The notes under the pieces: model-generated
Databases searched by the model: none
What the model was told of the DNA's origin: nothing
The model's input: the letters and a program-made list of their open reading frames with translations, nothing else
Made by a program: the position numbers and the translations under genes
Shown: in pieces, positions 54,924 through 64,000 of the stretch
How positions within the stretch are numbered: position 1 is the first letter of the stretch
How the letters are laid out: each line of letters opens with the position of its first letter
Assembly: GCA_002502785.1 (NCBI GenBank)
Contig: DAQG01000024.1
Span: forward strand, 7,939-71,938
From: Methanothrix harundinacea
GTDB taxonomy: Archaea > Halobacteriota > Methanosarcinia > Methanotrichales > Methanotrichaceae
Reading direction: 5' to 3'
Length of the DNA: 64,000 bases

Positions 54924-56240
54924 TCAGATTGCCTGGATTTCAGGGGCCTCTTCGCCCTCCTCTGACTTCATGTACTCCCTCAGAACGACGGTGGCGTAAG
55001 AGCCCGCCGGAAGGTCGAACTTCAGGAGGGCGGATCCGCCCTCCTCCACCACCCAGACGGGGTCGAACTTCAGGAGGGCGGGTCTTCTATACCCGGGGGA
55101 CCCGAGGTCTGGGTTCGCCAACACCCTGAAGTCGGAGAAGGTCACCCCCACCTCATCCAAGACTGACCTCTCGATCTCGCCGGGAGCGCCCTCTGCAAAC
55201 TCCGACCCGTACCCAAAGAGCGGAAGGGTCACAAAAGCTCTGCCCCTCTCCGCCAGCCTGTTGACCGCCTCCAGGTTAGAGCTGTCCACCTTCTGGATCT
55301 TGTCGGCGTCGGGAAGGCCTCCTTTCGAGAAGCATACGACGTCCCCTTCCACCGCCCGGTCGAGGGGAAGGCCGGATCTCATCCTCCTGGAGAGGACCAT
55401 GTTGAAGAGGAGCGACTGGTAGGCGTGGACGAAGAGCCTCTTGAGGTTCGTGGCGAGGACGTCGAAAGAGTGGGCCCAGTCGCCCTCCTCTTCCAGGAGG
55501 CGGCTCATCATCGCCCTCTCGTAACGAAGCCGGAGGGGATACTCCCTGAGGGCCCTTCCAAAATCCTTTCCATCGAGGAGCCTCGACCTAGCCAGCCTCG
55601 TCGTCTCGGGCTCGTCGGGAAAAGGGAGGGCCAGATAGGTGAGGACCGCCTTCTCCGGATCTCCCCTCACCAGGGCCTCGCCGACGAGGTGGGTAACCGG
55701 CCTCACCTCGCCGAACCTTTGGACGCCGAAGTAGTTGGGAAGGCCGCCGAGGGCCTCGATCTCTTTGGTGACGCCGTCCAGGCGGCGGGCCGTCTCATCT
55801 TCGTCGAGGTCGATCTCTCCGATCCGAACACAGAATCGGTTTCCAATAAGGTCGCCGAGGGAGACGGCCCGGTTGGACCTTCCCAGGACTTTGATCTTCA
55901 CGTCAGGAAGGGTTATTCGGTCTAGTTCCTTTTCGTCCAGGCTCGCTATGCTCATCCGCTGCCTGGTAACGGCGTTCTTGTCCTTAGTTCCGGCCCAGCC
56001 GAACCGTTTCTGGCTGATCTTGAGCTGGCGCGAGAGGTCTCTCACGAGATGATGGGTGTCCCAGTCCACCTTCTCAACCTCGAGGACCAGGTAACGTCCG
56101 CCCTCGTAACTCAAGTCCTCGCCGATCTCCTCGACGACGAAGTCCTCGCTTCTCATGCGAAGCCGCCCCCCGCATCCTGGCGAGTCGGTGGCGTATAGCT
56201 CCATCCCCAGGGTCCGATCAAACTCCGAGGCCTCGATCAT
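54924..56240 (-). CDS. truD: tRNA pseudouridine(13) synthase
   Basis: A 438-residue TruD. RMRSEDFVVEEIGEDL is the N-terminal motif, RFGWAGTKDKNAVTRQRMSI holds the catalytic Asp, GNRFCVRIGEI and GLPNYFGVQRFGEVRPVTHLVGEAL are the later TruD motifs. It modifies U13 (and related sites) in tRNA. Starts 22 nt after pth2, in the same direction. Confidence 0.95.
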   Translation of the reverse strand: MIEASEFDRTLGMELYATDSPGCGGRLRMRSEDFVVEEIGEDLSYEGGRYLVLEVEKVDWDTHHLVRDLSRQLKISQKRFGWAGTKDKNAVTRQRMSIASLDEKELDRITLPDVKIKVLGRSNRAVSLGDLIGNRFCVRIGEIDLDEDETARRLDGVTKEIEALGGLPNYFGVQRFGEVRPVTHLVGEALVRGDPEKAVLTYLALPFPDEPETTRLARSRLLDGKDFGRALREYPLRLRYERAMMSRLLEEEGDWAHSFDVLATNLKRLFVHAYQSLLFNMVLSRRMRSGLPLDRAVEGDVVCFSKGGLPDADKIQKVDSSNLEAVNRLAERGRAFVTLPLFGYGSEFAEGAPGEIERSVLDEVGVTFSDFRVLANPDLGSPGYRRPALLKFDPVWVVEEGGSALLKFDLPAGSYATVVLREYMKSEEGEEAPEIQAI

Positions 56241-56262
56241 GCTCGATCCTCTCCTTCGACCT

Positions 56263-56607
56263 TCAAACGAGCTTCAGGTTGCCCGTTATCTTGTCGAGCA
56301 TGATGGCCGAGGCAGGTCCCAGGCCCAGAGCGGTCACGGTTCCGGGGGGAATCTCGGTGAGGCCCGCGTCGATGACTATGGCGCAGGCGACTCCTGCCCT
56401 CTCCGCCTCCTCCCTCAGCCTGAAGATATCTTGGAGGGCGGGTGCCTTGAGGACGATCTTCCTCTGCCCCTCCTCTTTCCAGTCCCTTACGACGCGTTTG
56501 TCCGCCCGCTCCATGGCGAGGATCGCCGCGTGCGCGACCTGGACCGCCAGCTTGCCGGAAGAGAGCTTCAGATCTTCGCGGATCACTATACATTGCTTGA
56601 ACTCCAT
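56263..56607 (-). CDS. pth2: Peptidyl-tRNA hydrolase (archaeal type)
   Basis: A 114-residue Pth2. FKQCIVIREDLKLSSGKLAVQVAHAA is the start of the family with the conserved Lys/Gln, and VIDAGLTEIPPGTVTALGLGPAS is the later Asp/Thr motif. It frees tRNA from prematurely released peptides. The ATG at 56607 gives the family start; earlier codons in the frame are not part of it. Confidence 0.95.
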   Translation of the reverse strand: MEFKQCIVIREDLKLSSGKLAVQVAHAAILAMERADKRVVRDWKEEGQRKIVLKAPALQDIFRLREEAERAGVACAIVIDAGLTEIPPGTVTALGLGPASAIMLDKITGNLKLV

Positions 56608-56722
56608 GATGGCGAGGGTTAGAGCCCGCATCAGATAAAAGGGTGCACGCTCCACGAGTGGGACCTCGACTGGTCCAGAGGAGCGGCAAAAAGAGAAGGG
56701 GATGGAAAGGCAACCCGGCCTT

Positions 56723-58039
56723 TCAAGCCTCTCCCGTCATCACCTTGACGCAGAGAGGGCTTTTGACGATGTTGCCGAGCTTAGCCCCGATCAGGTACAC
56801 CAGGTTCTTGTCCGCGGCGATATCCAGGATCCTCTGAGTGACGACCCCGTCGAATATGACGCCAGCCACGTCCCCGTTGGACTCCTTCAGCTCTTTCGCG
56901 AGATCCCTCACAGCGACCTCTCGAACCATGTTCTGGTTTCGATCGAAGAGGCGGGCAGAGAGGGTGCCGTTCAGGGCTTCGAGATGGGGCTCAAACCACT
57001 GGCCGATCTCCTCGTCGACCTCCGGCTCCTTTTCGACGATGATCTCGGGTTCGGGTTCGAACTCTTCCTCGGGATGTGGTTCGTGCACCTGGATAGTGGG
57101 TGCGGCCTCATGAGACCTATCCGTCGCCCTGCTGATCCTGACCGGCCTCTCCCTGATCAGGCTCTTTCTCCTGGTGGTGACCTCACGCCGCTGCTTCTTC
57201 GAGAGTGGCTTGATCTTGTAGAAGTCCAGCACCTGCTCGACGGGGATCTTCTGGCGGAGGGCCCTCACGATCTCCTTTTGGGTCATATCCTCGACGCACT
57301 TTCCCTCAGGGGCTCTGGCCACGTAATCGATGTCAGCGACCTGGAGAAGCTCCTTTACGATCAGCTCGCCGCCCCGGTCCCCGTCGGTGAAGGCCGTCAC
57401 AACCTTCTTGCTGCACAGATCAGCGATGGTAGAGGGAACGTTCGTCCCACCGACGGCGACGGCGTTCTTGATGCCGTACCGAAGGAGGTTCAAGACGTCG
57501 GCCCTTCCCTCCACCACCAGGATGGCGTCGGAGTCGAGGACGTTGGGACCTGCGGGAAGACGGTCCGGCCCAATGTGGGTGATCTCCTCCACCCGCACGG
57601 ATTGTTTGATCTGTTCGGTGATCCCCTGGGTGTCCAGGAGGTTCTCGTCGAACATCTCCATTATGATCTGCTTTGCCCGGTCAACCACGTACTTTCTCTT
57701 GGAGGCCCGGACGTCCTCGATGTTGGAGACGTTGATCCTGGCTATGCAGGGGCCTACCCTGTCGATCGTCTCGAGGGCAGAGGCGAGGATCGCTGTCTCC
57801 ACCTTGTCGAAGCTTGAGGGTATCGAGATCGTCCCCGAGGATTTGCCGCCGCTGGACGTGATCTGGACGTCGATCCGGCCGATCCGGCCGGTTTTCTGGA
57901 GATCTCGCAGATCGAGGTCGCTTCCGAGGAGCCCTTCGGTCTGGCCGAATATGGCGCCGACGACGTCGGGCCTCTCCACGATCCCGTCTGCCGTGATCTC
58001 AGCGTGAATTACGTATTTAGTGGTATCAACATTCTGCAT
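56723..58039 (-). CDS. dnaG: Archaeal DnaG-type primase
   Basis: A 438-residue DnaG. The N-terminal part ([34 protein letters not shown]) matches archaeal DnaG; the TOPRIM domain has [21 protein letters not shown] and [20 protein letters not shown], the metal-binding sites. A Glu-rich linker ([21 protein letters not shown]) joins it to a C-terminal domain ending [19 protein letters not shown]. It interacts with the exosome in other archaea as well as making RNA. Start at the second of two adjacent ATGs after GAGGTG. Confidence 0.94.
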   Translation of the reverse strand: MQNVDTTKYVIHAEITADGIVERPDVVGAIFGQTEGLLGSDLDLRDLQKTGRIGRIDVQITSSGGKSSGTISIPSSFDKVETAILASALETIDRVGPCIARINVSNIEDVRASKRKYVVDRAKQIIMEMFDENLLDTQGITEQIKQSVRVEEITHIGPDRLPAGPNVLDSDAILVVEGRADVLNLLRYGIKNAVAVGGTNVPSTIADLCSKKVVTAFTDGDRGGELIVKELLQVADIDYVARAPEGKCVEDMTQKEIVRALRQKIPVEQVLDFYKIKPLSKKQRREVTTRRKSLIRERPVRISRATDRSHEAAPTIQVHEPHPEEEFEPEPEIIVEKEPEVDEEIGQWFEPHLEALNGTLSARLFDRNQNMVREVAVRDLAKELKESNGDVAGVIFDGVVTQRILDIAADKNLVYLIGAKLGNIVKSPLCVKVMTGEA

Positions 58040-58099
58040 CATATACACCTCAAATTTTAAAATAGATAAATAAATACACGCGCGACCCCAAAGCTGCAT

Positions 58100-58480
58100 C
58101 GCTAACGCTGCACTGCCGATGATTCAGACTCGGAGCCGAAAAACCCCAGCATATCATTGATTGGAGGATGATGGTGAATGTGTATCTATCTAGCTATTTC
58201 AATCGGTGGGCATCAACTTCGTGATTTTGAGCATCATTTTGATGATCGAACTTCTGCGTATCGGATCCACATTTATCTTCAAGTTGGGAGGTCGGATGCG
58301 CACATTTCGCAGGCGAGAGTTCATCTCCTGAGATTCTATTCTCGAATTTTAATACATCACCCATAGCATGAAGATGGGCTTAATGATCGTCCGGCTCGCA
58401 AATCGGCTTTGCGAGCGTCACAATTGCCTAAAAATAGGACGAAGCTAGTTTAATAACTTTGTGGTGGAGGTTCTGAAGGC
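58100..58480. other. Intergenic stretch between dnaG and nmd3
   Basis: No gene is supported; a 62-codon plus-strand frame (58178-58366) has no recognisable family. ATCAT-TTTG-ATGAT near 58230 is a short hairpin and a stronger one lies at 58394. The promoter of dnaG should be at the left end. Confidence 0.35.
58394..58416. terminator. Perfect 9-bp stem-loop after nmd3
   Basis: GCTCGCAAA and TTTGCGAGC pair perfectly around a 5-nt loop (TCGGC). It lies 65 bp past the nmd3 stop, so it may end or stabilise the MCM-DUF424-NMD3 transcript. No clear T-run follows, and a protein-binding palindrome is also possible. Confidence 0.35.
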
Positions 58481-59545
58481 TCAGCACGACCCGCCTTCGT
58501 CTCGGGGAGGTAGGAGGATGAGGTCGCCCCTGAACCTCAAAAACTCGACCTCATCTCCCGGATTCGCTTCAAGAATGCTGGGCCTGGATGCGGAGACGGT
58601 CCTGTAGCTTTCAGGGTCTAAAACCTCCAGGACGTCCCGATCTCCCGCCACCACCACACCCCTCTCGGCAGAGGATCGGTTTCCGACGACCAACGCATCT
58701 TCAGCATCTTCTTCAGATAGATACACGCTTGCACCGTCTCGCAAGAATGTACAGCGTGTCCTCTTTCCCTCAAACCCTCTCACCTCAAGATAGGAGCCTT
58801 TTGCCCTGATCAGGTCGCCGGATTTGAGCCTGGGAAGCCTGACTAGGATGCTGGTTCGATAGACGTTCTTTCCGTCCCTCATTCCCACCAGCTTGTAAGA
58901 TTCCTGAACGCTTCCCCCGAACCGCTCCTGGATGGCTCTCGCGATAGATCTTCCCTGCTGGGTCGATCCCAGCACCAGGTCGATCCCGCCTTTGACGTCT
59001 TTAGTCTCCTGGATGAAGGAGAGGCGGTCGCCCCTTCCAAAGCAGCTTTCGGTCTGGGCATTGGCGATCTTTCGGCTCTCAGCCAGCTCCTCAGAAGCTG
59101 GCGCTCCCGCCGATCCCCTCACCTGGACTATCGCCTCATAGTAGTTTCCGGCCATCCTGCTACACCTCTCGCAGGTGGCCCGCCGGACCGTGGCCGCTAC
59201 GATGCATTCCTCTTCGGCCGGAAGCTCGCCGAAAGTTCCGGTCAGGTGGACAGCCACCTGAAACTGGGTGGCGTTCTTTTTGTGGACCGAGAGGTCGACT
59301 TGTGGATCCGACAGATTCTGGTGGATCCCGATCTCTTCGGCGACGGCGTTGGATATGAGATCCTCTACGGAAACCTGAGCTTCTTGCCACCGGCCCCGGA
59401 CCAGGTACGAGCCGCAGACGGGGCAGAGGGTAACCTCGACGTGGTCAGGGCACTCGAGAAGGGTGGCCATCTCCAAACGGCACCGGTCGCAGAGGCCTAG
59501 GGGGGAAGGCTCGCCGCATTTCGGGCAGACGCTCACAAGCGTCAC
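58481..59545 (-). CDS. NMD3-family ribosome-associated protein
   Basis: A 354-residue protein. The zinc-binding N-terminus has CPKCGEPSPLGLCDRCRLE followed by CPDHVEVTLCPVCGSYLVRGRW, the eight-Cys pattern of NMD3; RATCERCSRMAGNYYEA and DLVLGSTQQGRSIAR are later family segments. The eukaryotic protein exports large ribosomal subunits; the archaeal form probably acts in ribosome assembly. Its ATG overlaps the DUF424 stop. Confidence 0.93.
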   Translation of the reverse strand: MTLVSVCPKCGEPSPLGLCDRCRLEMATLLECPDHVEVTLCPVCGSYLVRGRWQEAQVSVEDLISNAVAEEIGIHQNLSDPQVDLSVHKKNATQFQVAVHLTGTFGELPAEEECIVAATVRRATCERCSRMAGNYYEAIVQVRGSAGAPASEELAESRKIANAQTESCFGRGDRLSFIQETKDVKGGIDLVLGSTQQGRSIARAIQERFGGSVQESYKLVGMRDGKNVYRTSILVRLPRLKSGDLIRAKGSYLEVRGFEGKRTRCTFLRDGASVYLSEEDAEDALVVGNRSSAERGVVVAGDRDVLEVLDPESYRTVSASRPSILEANPGDEVEFLRFRGDLILLPPRDEGGSC

Positions 59546-59856
59546 ATTCGCACCATTTGGGCGGTAGGAACTCCGCCGATCCGAAGGATGTTCTCGCCGT
59601 CGATGCAGCTCGTTTCGATGGCGCAGGCGACGGCTCTCTCACCCACCATGTTGGCTATAGTGGCCCCGGCAAGGGCTTTTGCCACTTCTTGGGCGGTGGC
59701 CTCCTCCTCGCCAAAAAAGGCGGCTTCCACTGAGAGGCAGAGCTCGCCCTCGTCGAAGGTCTTTCCGAGAAGATCGCAGTCGCAGACCGCCACCATCACC
59801 TCTCCGCTGACTTTGTGGGTCTTAAGGTACATCATCTCTGATCTGTCGTCGTGCAT
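59542..59856 (-). CDS. DUF424 family protein
   Basis: A 104-residue protein. MYLKTHKVSGEVMVAVCDCDLLGKTF and the late IANMVGERAVACAIETSCIDGENI match archaeal DUF424, a small fold of unknown function often linked with translation genes. It sits between mcm and nmd3 in an overlapping run. Alternative starts eight or nine residues downstream are possible because no strong ribosome-binding site picks one. Confidence 0.85.
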   Translation of the reverse strand: MHDDRSEMMYLKTHKVSGEVMVAVCDCDLLGKTFDEGELCLSVEAAFFGEEEATAQEVAKALAGATIANMVGERAVACAIETSCIDGENILRIGGVPTAQMVRM

Positions 59857-59865
59857 CTTATCACA

Positions 59866-61935
59866 TCATGGAAGCTTCAAAAAGCCGGGTCTCGGCTCGA
59901 AGATTTCGCCGTTTCTTCGCAGCCTCTGTATTATCTCTTCTGCTTTATGTCTGTCCATCCCAAGCTCGGCCTCGGCCCGATCGAGAACGGCCTCCAGGGG
60001 GGCTGGGCCCTGGTATTCCGAGCTCAAAACTTTGATGAGGTCGATCATCAGTCTGGTCTTGTCCCTCGTGCTCTTGCTGATCCCCACCGCCAGAACGTCG
60101 GCGTCGAGAAGGCCGGTCTCGGGGTCGACCCCCACCTGACGCAGGCACGCCTCGACGATCCTGATCACCCTTTCGGCGTCTCCCATGGTTATCTCTTCGC
60201 TGAGCCGAAGCTTTGCGCTCGACTCGCAGAGCCTGAAGAGGCCCTCAAGCTGCCTTGCCGTCACAGGGACGGGCTTGTTTGAGTCTTGGCCCTGCTTTCT
60301 CAGGTTGACGTAGTAGCTCTCGAGCCTCTCCCTGGCCTCGTCGGAGAGAACGGGGAAGACGTTCTTTCTCGCGTAGGCTATGTATTTCCGGAGGACTTCG
60401 GGCTCGATGACCGGACGAATCACGTCCATCACCGCCTCCAGCTCCTCTCGAGTGTAGCCGCCCCGCGAGGAGATCTCGCCGGCGTAGGTGGTCTGGCCGA
60501 TGTGGTGGGCGATCTTGGAGTCCCGGACGTCGCTCGGCTCGTCGGTCAGAACGAAGATCAGATCGAACCTGGACATGAGGGCCGGGGAGAGGTTTATCTG
60601 CTGGGCTACGCCCTCGAACTTGTCGAAACGGCCGAACTTGGGGTTGGCGGCGGCGAGGAGGGAGCATCGTGACTTGAGGGTCGCCACCACACCGGCCTTG
60701 GCGACGCTTATCGTCTGCTGCTCCATCGCCTCGTGGAGGGCAGACCGGTCCTCAGTGTTCATCTTATCCATTTCGTCGATGCAGGCGATCCCCTTGTCGG
60801 CCAAGACCAATGCCCCGGCCTCGATCGACCACCGGCCGTCGCCGAGTTCGTCCTTGACGGCGGTGGCGGTGAGGCCCGCGGAGGTCGAGCTTTTGCCCGA
60901 GGTGTAGATCCCCCGAGGCGAGAGCTTGGAGATGTAGCGGAGAAGCTGGCTTTTTGCGATGCCCGGGTCGCCGACAAGGAGGATGTGGATGTCGCCCCTG
61001 ATCCTGGTGCCGTCTGGCAGGCCCTTGGAGACGCCGGAGAATAGCTGGAGCGCGAGGGCTTCCTTAACCTCGTCGTAGCCGTAGATGGAGGGGGCGATGG
61101 ACCTTTTGATGTTGTCGTAGATCATCGGGTCTTTTGAGAGGTCCCTTATCTGCTTCTCGTCCTCGGGCTTGATGTCGATCTCCTCGAACTCCTGCTCCAT
61201 CATCTCGATGGAGTTTCCCTCCAAGAATAGGTCGAAGTAGGTGGACTTTCCGGTCTGGGTCGTCCTCTGGTAGGATCGGAGAGCCCCGTTGATCACGACC
61301 CTGTCGCCGGGGAATATCACGCCGGTCAGGTCGTCTTCGAACTGGACGTTCAGGGTCTGGGGCTGCTCGCCTCCGCGAAGCTCCTCCGGGGATTCCTGGA
61401 CCCGGACGTTCTGGGCGTCGACGAACCGCGACTTGTCCAAAAGGAGCTTGAAGGGGCCCCGCCGGTCGCAGGCCTCGTTGGGGCAGTCGTAGGGCTCCTG
61501 GAACTTGGGGGTGTTCTGCTCCTTGTAGAAGAGGTGGCCGCACCTCTGGCACTCGAAGGCCGCCGAGATCACCTTCGGCCTGACCTCGGTCACGGTCCGC
61601 ACAAGCCCTTCGAGGGCGATCAGCCGGCCGATGTGGTCGCTGCGTAGCTCGCTCGTCTTAAACCTTCGCGGCAGCCCCACTATCCGGAAGTGGGCTTTCT
61701 CCAAAATGACGTCTATGGGGAGGTCGATTTCAAGGAGGGCGGTCTCGGCCGCCTCCAGGAGCGGCCCGGGTTTTTCGAGAAGCTCGTCGGCGAATTCCGG
61801 GTCGTACCTATCGATGTCAGGGAACTTGATGGCAAGGCTTCGGCGGAGGGGGTAGGAGTCAGCAAGCTCCAAGAGCTCGTCCCAGTATCTGCTCCTGATG
61901 AACTCCTCCCACTTCGCAACGGGATCTTCGACCAT
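59866..61935 (-). CDS. mcm: Replicative MCM helicase
   Basis: A 689-residue MCM. The N-terminal domain includes a Cys4 zinc finger (CQRCGHLFYKEQNTPKFQEP, then CPNEAC). The AAA+ module has Walker A LLVGDPGIAKSQLLRYI, Walker B GIACIDEMDKM and arginine finger LSPALMSRFDLIFVL; a C-terminal winged helix follows. It unwinds DNA at replication forks. It is the first gene of the mcm-DUF424-nmd3 run. Confidence 0.97.
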   Translation of the reverse strand: MVEDPVAKWEEFIRSRYWDELLELADSYPLRRSLAIKFPDIDRYDPEFADELLEKPGPLLEAAETALLEIDLPIDVILEKAHFRIVGLPRRFKTSELRSDHIGRLIALEGLVRTVTEVRPKVISAAFECQRCGHLFYKEQNTPKFQEPYDCPNEACDRRGPFKLLLDKSRFVDAQNVRVQESPEELRGGEQPQTLNVQFEDDLTGVIFPGDRVVINGALRSYQRTTQTGKSTYFDLFLEGNSIEMMEQEFEEIDIKPEDEKQIRDLSKDPMIYDNIKRSIAPSIYGYDEVKEALALQLFSGVSKGLPDGTRIRGDIHILLVGDPGIAKSQLLRYISKLSPRGIYTSGKSSTSAGLTATAVKDELGDGRWSIEAGALVLADKGIACIDEMDKMNTEDRSALHEAMEQQTISVAKAGVVATLKSRCSLLAAANPKFGRFDKFEGVAQQINLSPALMSRFDLIFVLTDEPSDVRDSKIAHHIGQTTYAGEISSRGGYTREELEAVMDVIRPVIEPEVLRKYIAYARKNVFPVLSDEARERLESYYVNLRKQGQDSNKPVPVTARQLEGLFRLCESSAKLRLSEEITMGDAERVIRIVEACLRQVGVDPETGLLDADVLAVGISKSTRDKTRLMIDLIKVLSSEYQGPAPLEAVLDRAEAELGMDRHKAEEIIQRLRRNGEIFEPRPGFLKLP

Positions 61936-62068
61936 GGATGAAAGGAGGGTAAGGCGGGGTATAATATCTAAAGCTTATCGATGTCTGGGAGAACTGGGGG
62001 CGGGCGGCGCGGTGGTGTTGGGAAAAGGAGAGATTCGAACGATTACCTTTTAGATGATCATTTCGGAG

Positions 62069-64000
62069 TTATCGGCCAAGCAACTCCAGGTTACGTCGGA
62101 CGGTTTTAGTCGATGGATGTTCTTCCCCCAAGCGCACCTGGAATATCTTCAGAGCCCGCTCGTAACTCTTCTTGGCACCGGCCAGGTCGCCCAGGTCTTC
62201 TAGGACCCCTCCGAGGTTGTTGACTCGGATGGCCACGTTGGGATGGTCGGGACCGTAGACCTTCTCGTCGATTTCAAGAGCCCGCTCTAAGGCGGACTTC
62301 GCCTCCGAGAACTCAGCTCGTCCCCTCAAGTACAAACCCATTTGATTCAAAAGGCGGCCTGTCGCCTCTGGATTCGCCTCCAACCTCTCTGCTTGCTCTG
62401 CCGCGGCGACGGCCTGAGGCAGGAGAACCGAGCACTCATCCCAGGTCTGTACGTCATAAATTTTGTAAGGGAAGGCATCGTTCACCATCCCGATTGCGGC
62501 TGCGGACCACCTTTTTTGCACCTCTTCTGACAATCTATCCCGAGTCACAGCTTGGACCAGCCGGTGGACCGTGAGGGTGTCGTCGGCCACAGTCATCAGA
62601 GAGTATCGCTTAAGAGCGGCGATGGCGTCATTCAGTACCATCTCGTCGGTCACAGCCGAAGCCAGGGGCTCGGGAAGGTACTCAACGCCGTCGATCAGGA
62701 GCGACTTTGGGATTTCGTCTGGAGCCAGGAAAGCGCAGAGGGTCAAAAGGTCCGCGCTGACGGGCACCTCTGCGCTCGCCTTCTCGAAAGAGAGATCCCA
62801 GGTGGTGACCACAGTGTCTGGGTAAGCTTCAGGCTTTCCGCGGCTTAGTAGCTCTTTCTGCCGTTCTTGGAAGAGCTTGAGATAAGCTGAGAGGGAGATT
62901 CCGGTCTCTTGGATGTACGCCCCGGCCTGCTCCAGGGCGAGGGGGAGGTTTCCGAGGGCCTCGGCTAGGGCTTTGGCCGCCTCCTCGTCGTCTCGTCCTG
63001 TGCGCTTTCGGAGAAACTCGATCGATTCGGCTGGGGTGAAAATATCGACAGGCAACATTCTGGCAACTCCTCCCCAAGACTGGTTCCGGGAGGAGATTAT
63101 CACGTGGCCTCCGCCGCCCTGGGGCAGGTAGGCGTCGATGCTCTCAGGTTTCGCGGCGTTGTCAAATATCAGAAGCCAGTCTTCGAGCTGGCCGAGCCTC
63201 CGCCTCACGGCATCGACGACGATATTCTGATCTGCTAGGGTTCTTTCCGGCAGATTCAGAGCCCCGGCAAGACCGACGTAATCGGCGGCCAGGGTCGACG
63301 GCTCTTCAGATCGCAGCCACCAGACGATCTCGTATTCGTTGATGTAGCTGTAGACGTATTCCAACGTCAGCTGGGTCTTGCCCACGCCACCAAGGCCGGT
63401 TATCGCCTGAGTCTGGGCGGCATAGTGGCCAGAGTTTAGAGCATCGTGAAGGTCGGTCAAGAGGGATCTCCGACCTGTGAAATTGCGGTTTCGGTTAAAT
63501 GGGACGTTCCAGACCTGCGGCAGAGCTCTCGGAAATCTCGGCTTTTCCGTCACCGACCGCGAGCCTGGGAAGCCCGGCAGCGTCGACGGCTTTGCCCGCT
63601 CGAACTTGACGCCGTCAAGGAGGGCCTTCTTTGCGGCTTCTTCTTTCAGCCCTATCAGATCGATCCGGTTGATCGTCGATAATAGACCGTCCAGCTTGCA
63701 CTTTCGGACCCGCACCGGCACGATCAGCCCCTTTTCGCCGGTGGGGTCTTTTTTGAAAAAGACCGCCCATTCGGAAGGCGTAAAGCTAGAACTGAGAAAA
63801 TCATGCGACAGAACGATTATTATCCGCTCAGCCTCCTTGGAAGCTCTGTCCATCTGAAGCGGGAAGTCGTGCCCCGGCCGAAAATCCCAGGCCTGGAGGA
63901 TGGTGGTGTATTTCGCCTCTTCCAGCTGCCAGGCTATCCACTCGGCCCAGCTCTTGTCGGCGCTGTTGTAGCTGATGAAGAATACCCCTCTCCAGATTTT
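62069..64000 (-). CDS. TIR/NB-ARC/TPR STAND protein (5' end outside window)
   Basis: At least 643 residues, continuing past the right edge. The N-terminal TIR domain (FFISYNSADKSWAEWIAWQL, WDFRPGHDF, IIIVLSHDFLSSSF, then SEWAVFF, whose Glu is in the usual catalytic place) would cleave NAD+ or make a signal molecule. An NB-ARC core follows: QAITGLGGVGKTQLTLEYVY is Walker A, DWLLIFDNA Walker B, GNLPLALEQAGAYI the GLPL motif. C-terminal TPRs (about two and a half) form the sensor end. The architecture is that of bacterial and archaeal immune STAND NTPases. An ATG at 63853 is internal to the TIR domain and not the start. Confidence 0.85.
   Translation of the reverse strand, partial: KIWRGVFFISYNSADKSWAEWIAWQLEEAKYTTILQAWDFRPGHDFPLQMDRASKEAERIIIVLSHDFLSSSFTPSEWAVFFKKDPTGEKGLIVPVRVRKCKLDGLLSTINRIDLIGLKEEAAKKALLDGVKFERAKPSTLPGFPGSRSVTEKPRFPRALPQVWNVPFNRNRNFTGRRSLLTDLHDALNSGHYAAQTQAITGLGGVGKTQLTLEYVYSYINEYEIVWWLRSEEPSTLAADYVGLAGALNLPERTLADQNIVVDAVRRRLGQLEDWLLIFDNAAKPESIDAYLPQGGGGHVIISSRNQSWGGVARMLPVDIFTPAESIEFLRKRTGRDDEEAAKALAEALGNLPLALEQAGAYIQETGISLSAYLKLFQERQKELLSRGKPEAYPDTVVTTWDLSFEKASAEVPVSADLLTLCAFLAPDEIPKSLLIDGVEYLPEPLASAVTDEMVLNDAIAALKRYSLMTVADDTLTVHRLVQAVTRDRLSEEVQKRWSAAAIGMVNDAFPYKIYDVQTWDECSVLLPQAVAAAEQAERLEANPEATGRLLNQMGLYLRGRAEFSEAKSALERALEIDEKVYGPDHPNVAIRVNNLGGVLEDLGDLAGAKKSYERALKIFQVRLGEEHPSTKTVRRNLELLGR

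Overview
The window is 64 kb of archaeal chromosome, most probably from an aceticlastic methanogen of the Methanotrichales (Methanothrix/Methanosaeta type, possibly close to M. harundinacea). This rests on gene content and not on a database match: MCM helicase, archaeal DnaG primase, NMD3, TruD, Pth2, a CDC48 ATPase, homocitrate synthase AksA (coenzyme B pathway), coenzyme F420 and methanopterin genes, a methanogenesis-marker-11-like protein, and TATA/BRE-type promoters with mixed leaderless and Shine-Dalgarno starts. There are no rRNAs, CRISPR arrays or intact insertion sequences. One tRNA-Thr(GGT) is present.

Left part (0.2-16 kb, mostly minus strand): a four-gene UDP-sugar operon (galU, acetyltransferase, aminotransferase, Gfo/Idh/MocA dehydrogenase) that looks like diacetamido-sugar synthesis for surface glycans; a cofactor pair (dihydropteroate-synthase-like protein and a CofE fused to a cytidine deaminase); an ABC-2 exporter with an extracytoplasmic partner; a zinc-type ABC uptake operon headed by a DUF6788 protein and preceded by a perfect 13-bp inverted repeat around a TATA-like element; then a methyltransferase, a PK_C-like protein and CDC48.

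Centre-left (16-25.5 kb): a 0.9-kb AT-rich gap, a small secreted protein, the tRNA, a PH-domain membrane protein, a glycosyltransferase, and a tight operon KaiC-like ATPase - GT3-like glycogen synthase - GT4 glycosyltransferase - galT. Two copies of a 57-bp repeat (about 82% identical) lie in inverted orientation just outside this operon.

Centre (25.7-41.8 kb): the most unusual region. Three plus-strand glutamate synthase genes (class II amidotransferase, ferredoxin/FMN synthase and GXGXG domain) run straight into a formate-dehydrogenase-type molybdopterin subunit and two Fe-S proteins, as if formate were the electron source for glutamate synthesis. A second, very similar fdhA follows alone. 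Converging from the other strand is an operon of formate channel FdhC, a NuoG-type FdhA and an NfnA/NfnB-like pair, suggesting a pyridine-nucleotide-linked and possibly bifurcating formate dehydrogenase. A decayed scrap of the NfnB-like gene lies upstream of fdhC. No F420-linked FdhB is present.

Right part (42-64 kb): hisHF, FeoA, a small HTH regulator, small zinc-ribbon and helical proteins, a glutaminyl cyclase lipoprotein, a NosD-like secreted beta-helix protein, AksA, a TrkH potassium transporter with two large extracytoplasmic insertions, a methanopterin-type MBL enzyme, an IorA-like TPP protein lacking its ferredoxin domain, an Mmp11-like protein, then information-processing genes (TruD, Pth2, DnaG, NMD3, DUF424, MCM). 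The window ends inside a TIR/NB-ARC/TPR gene, a STAND-type defence candidate. A few start codons were moved inside the longest open frame where a ribosome-binding site, an ATGA overlap or a promoter position argued for it; base positions read by eye may be off by one.
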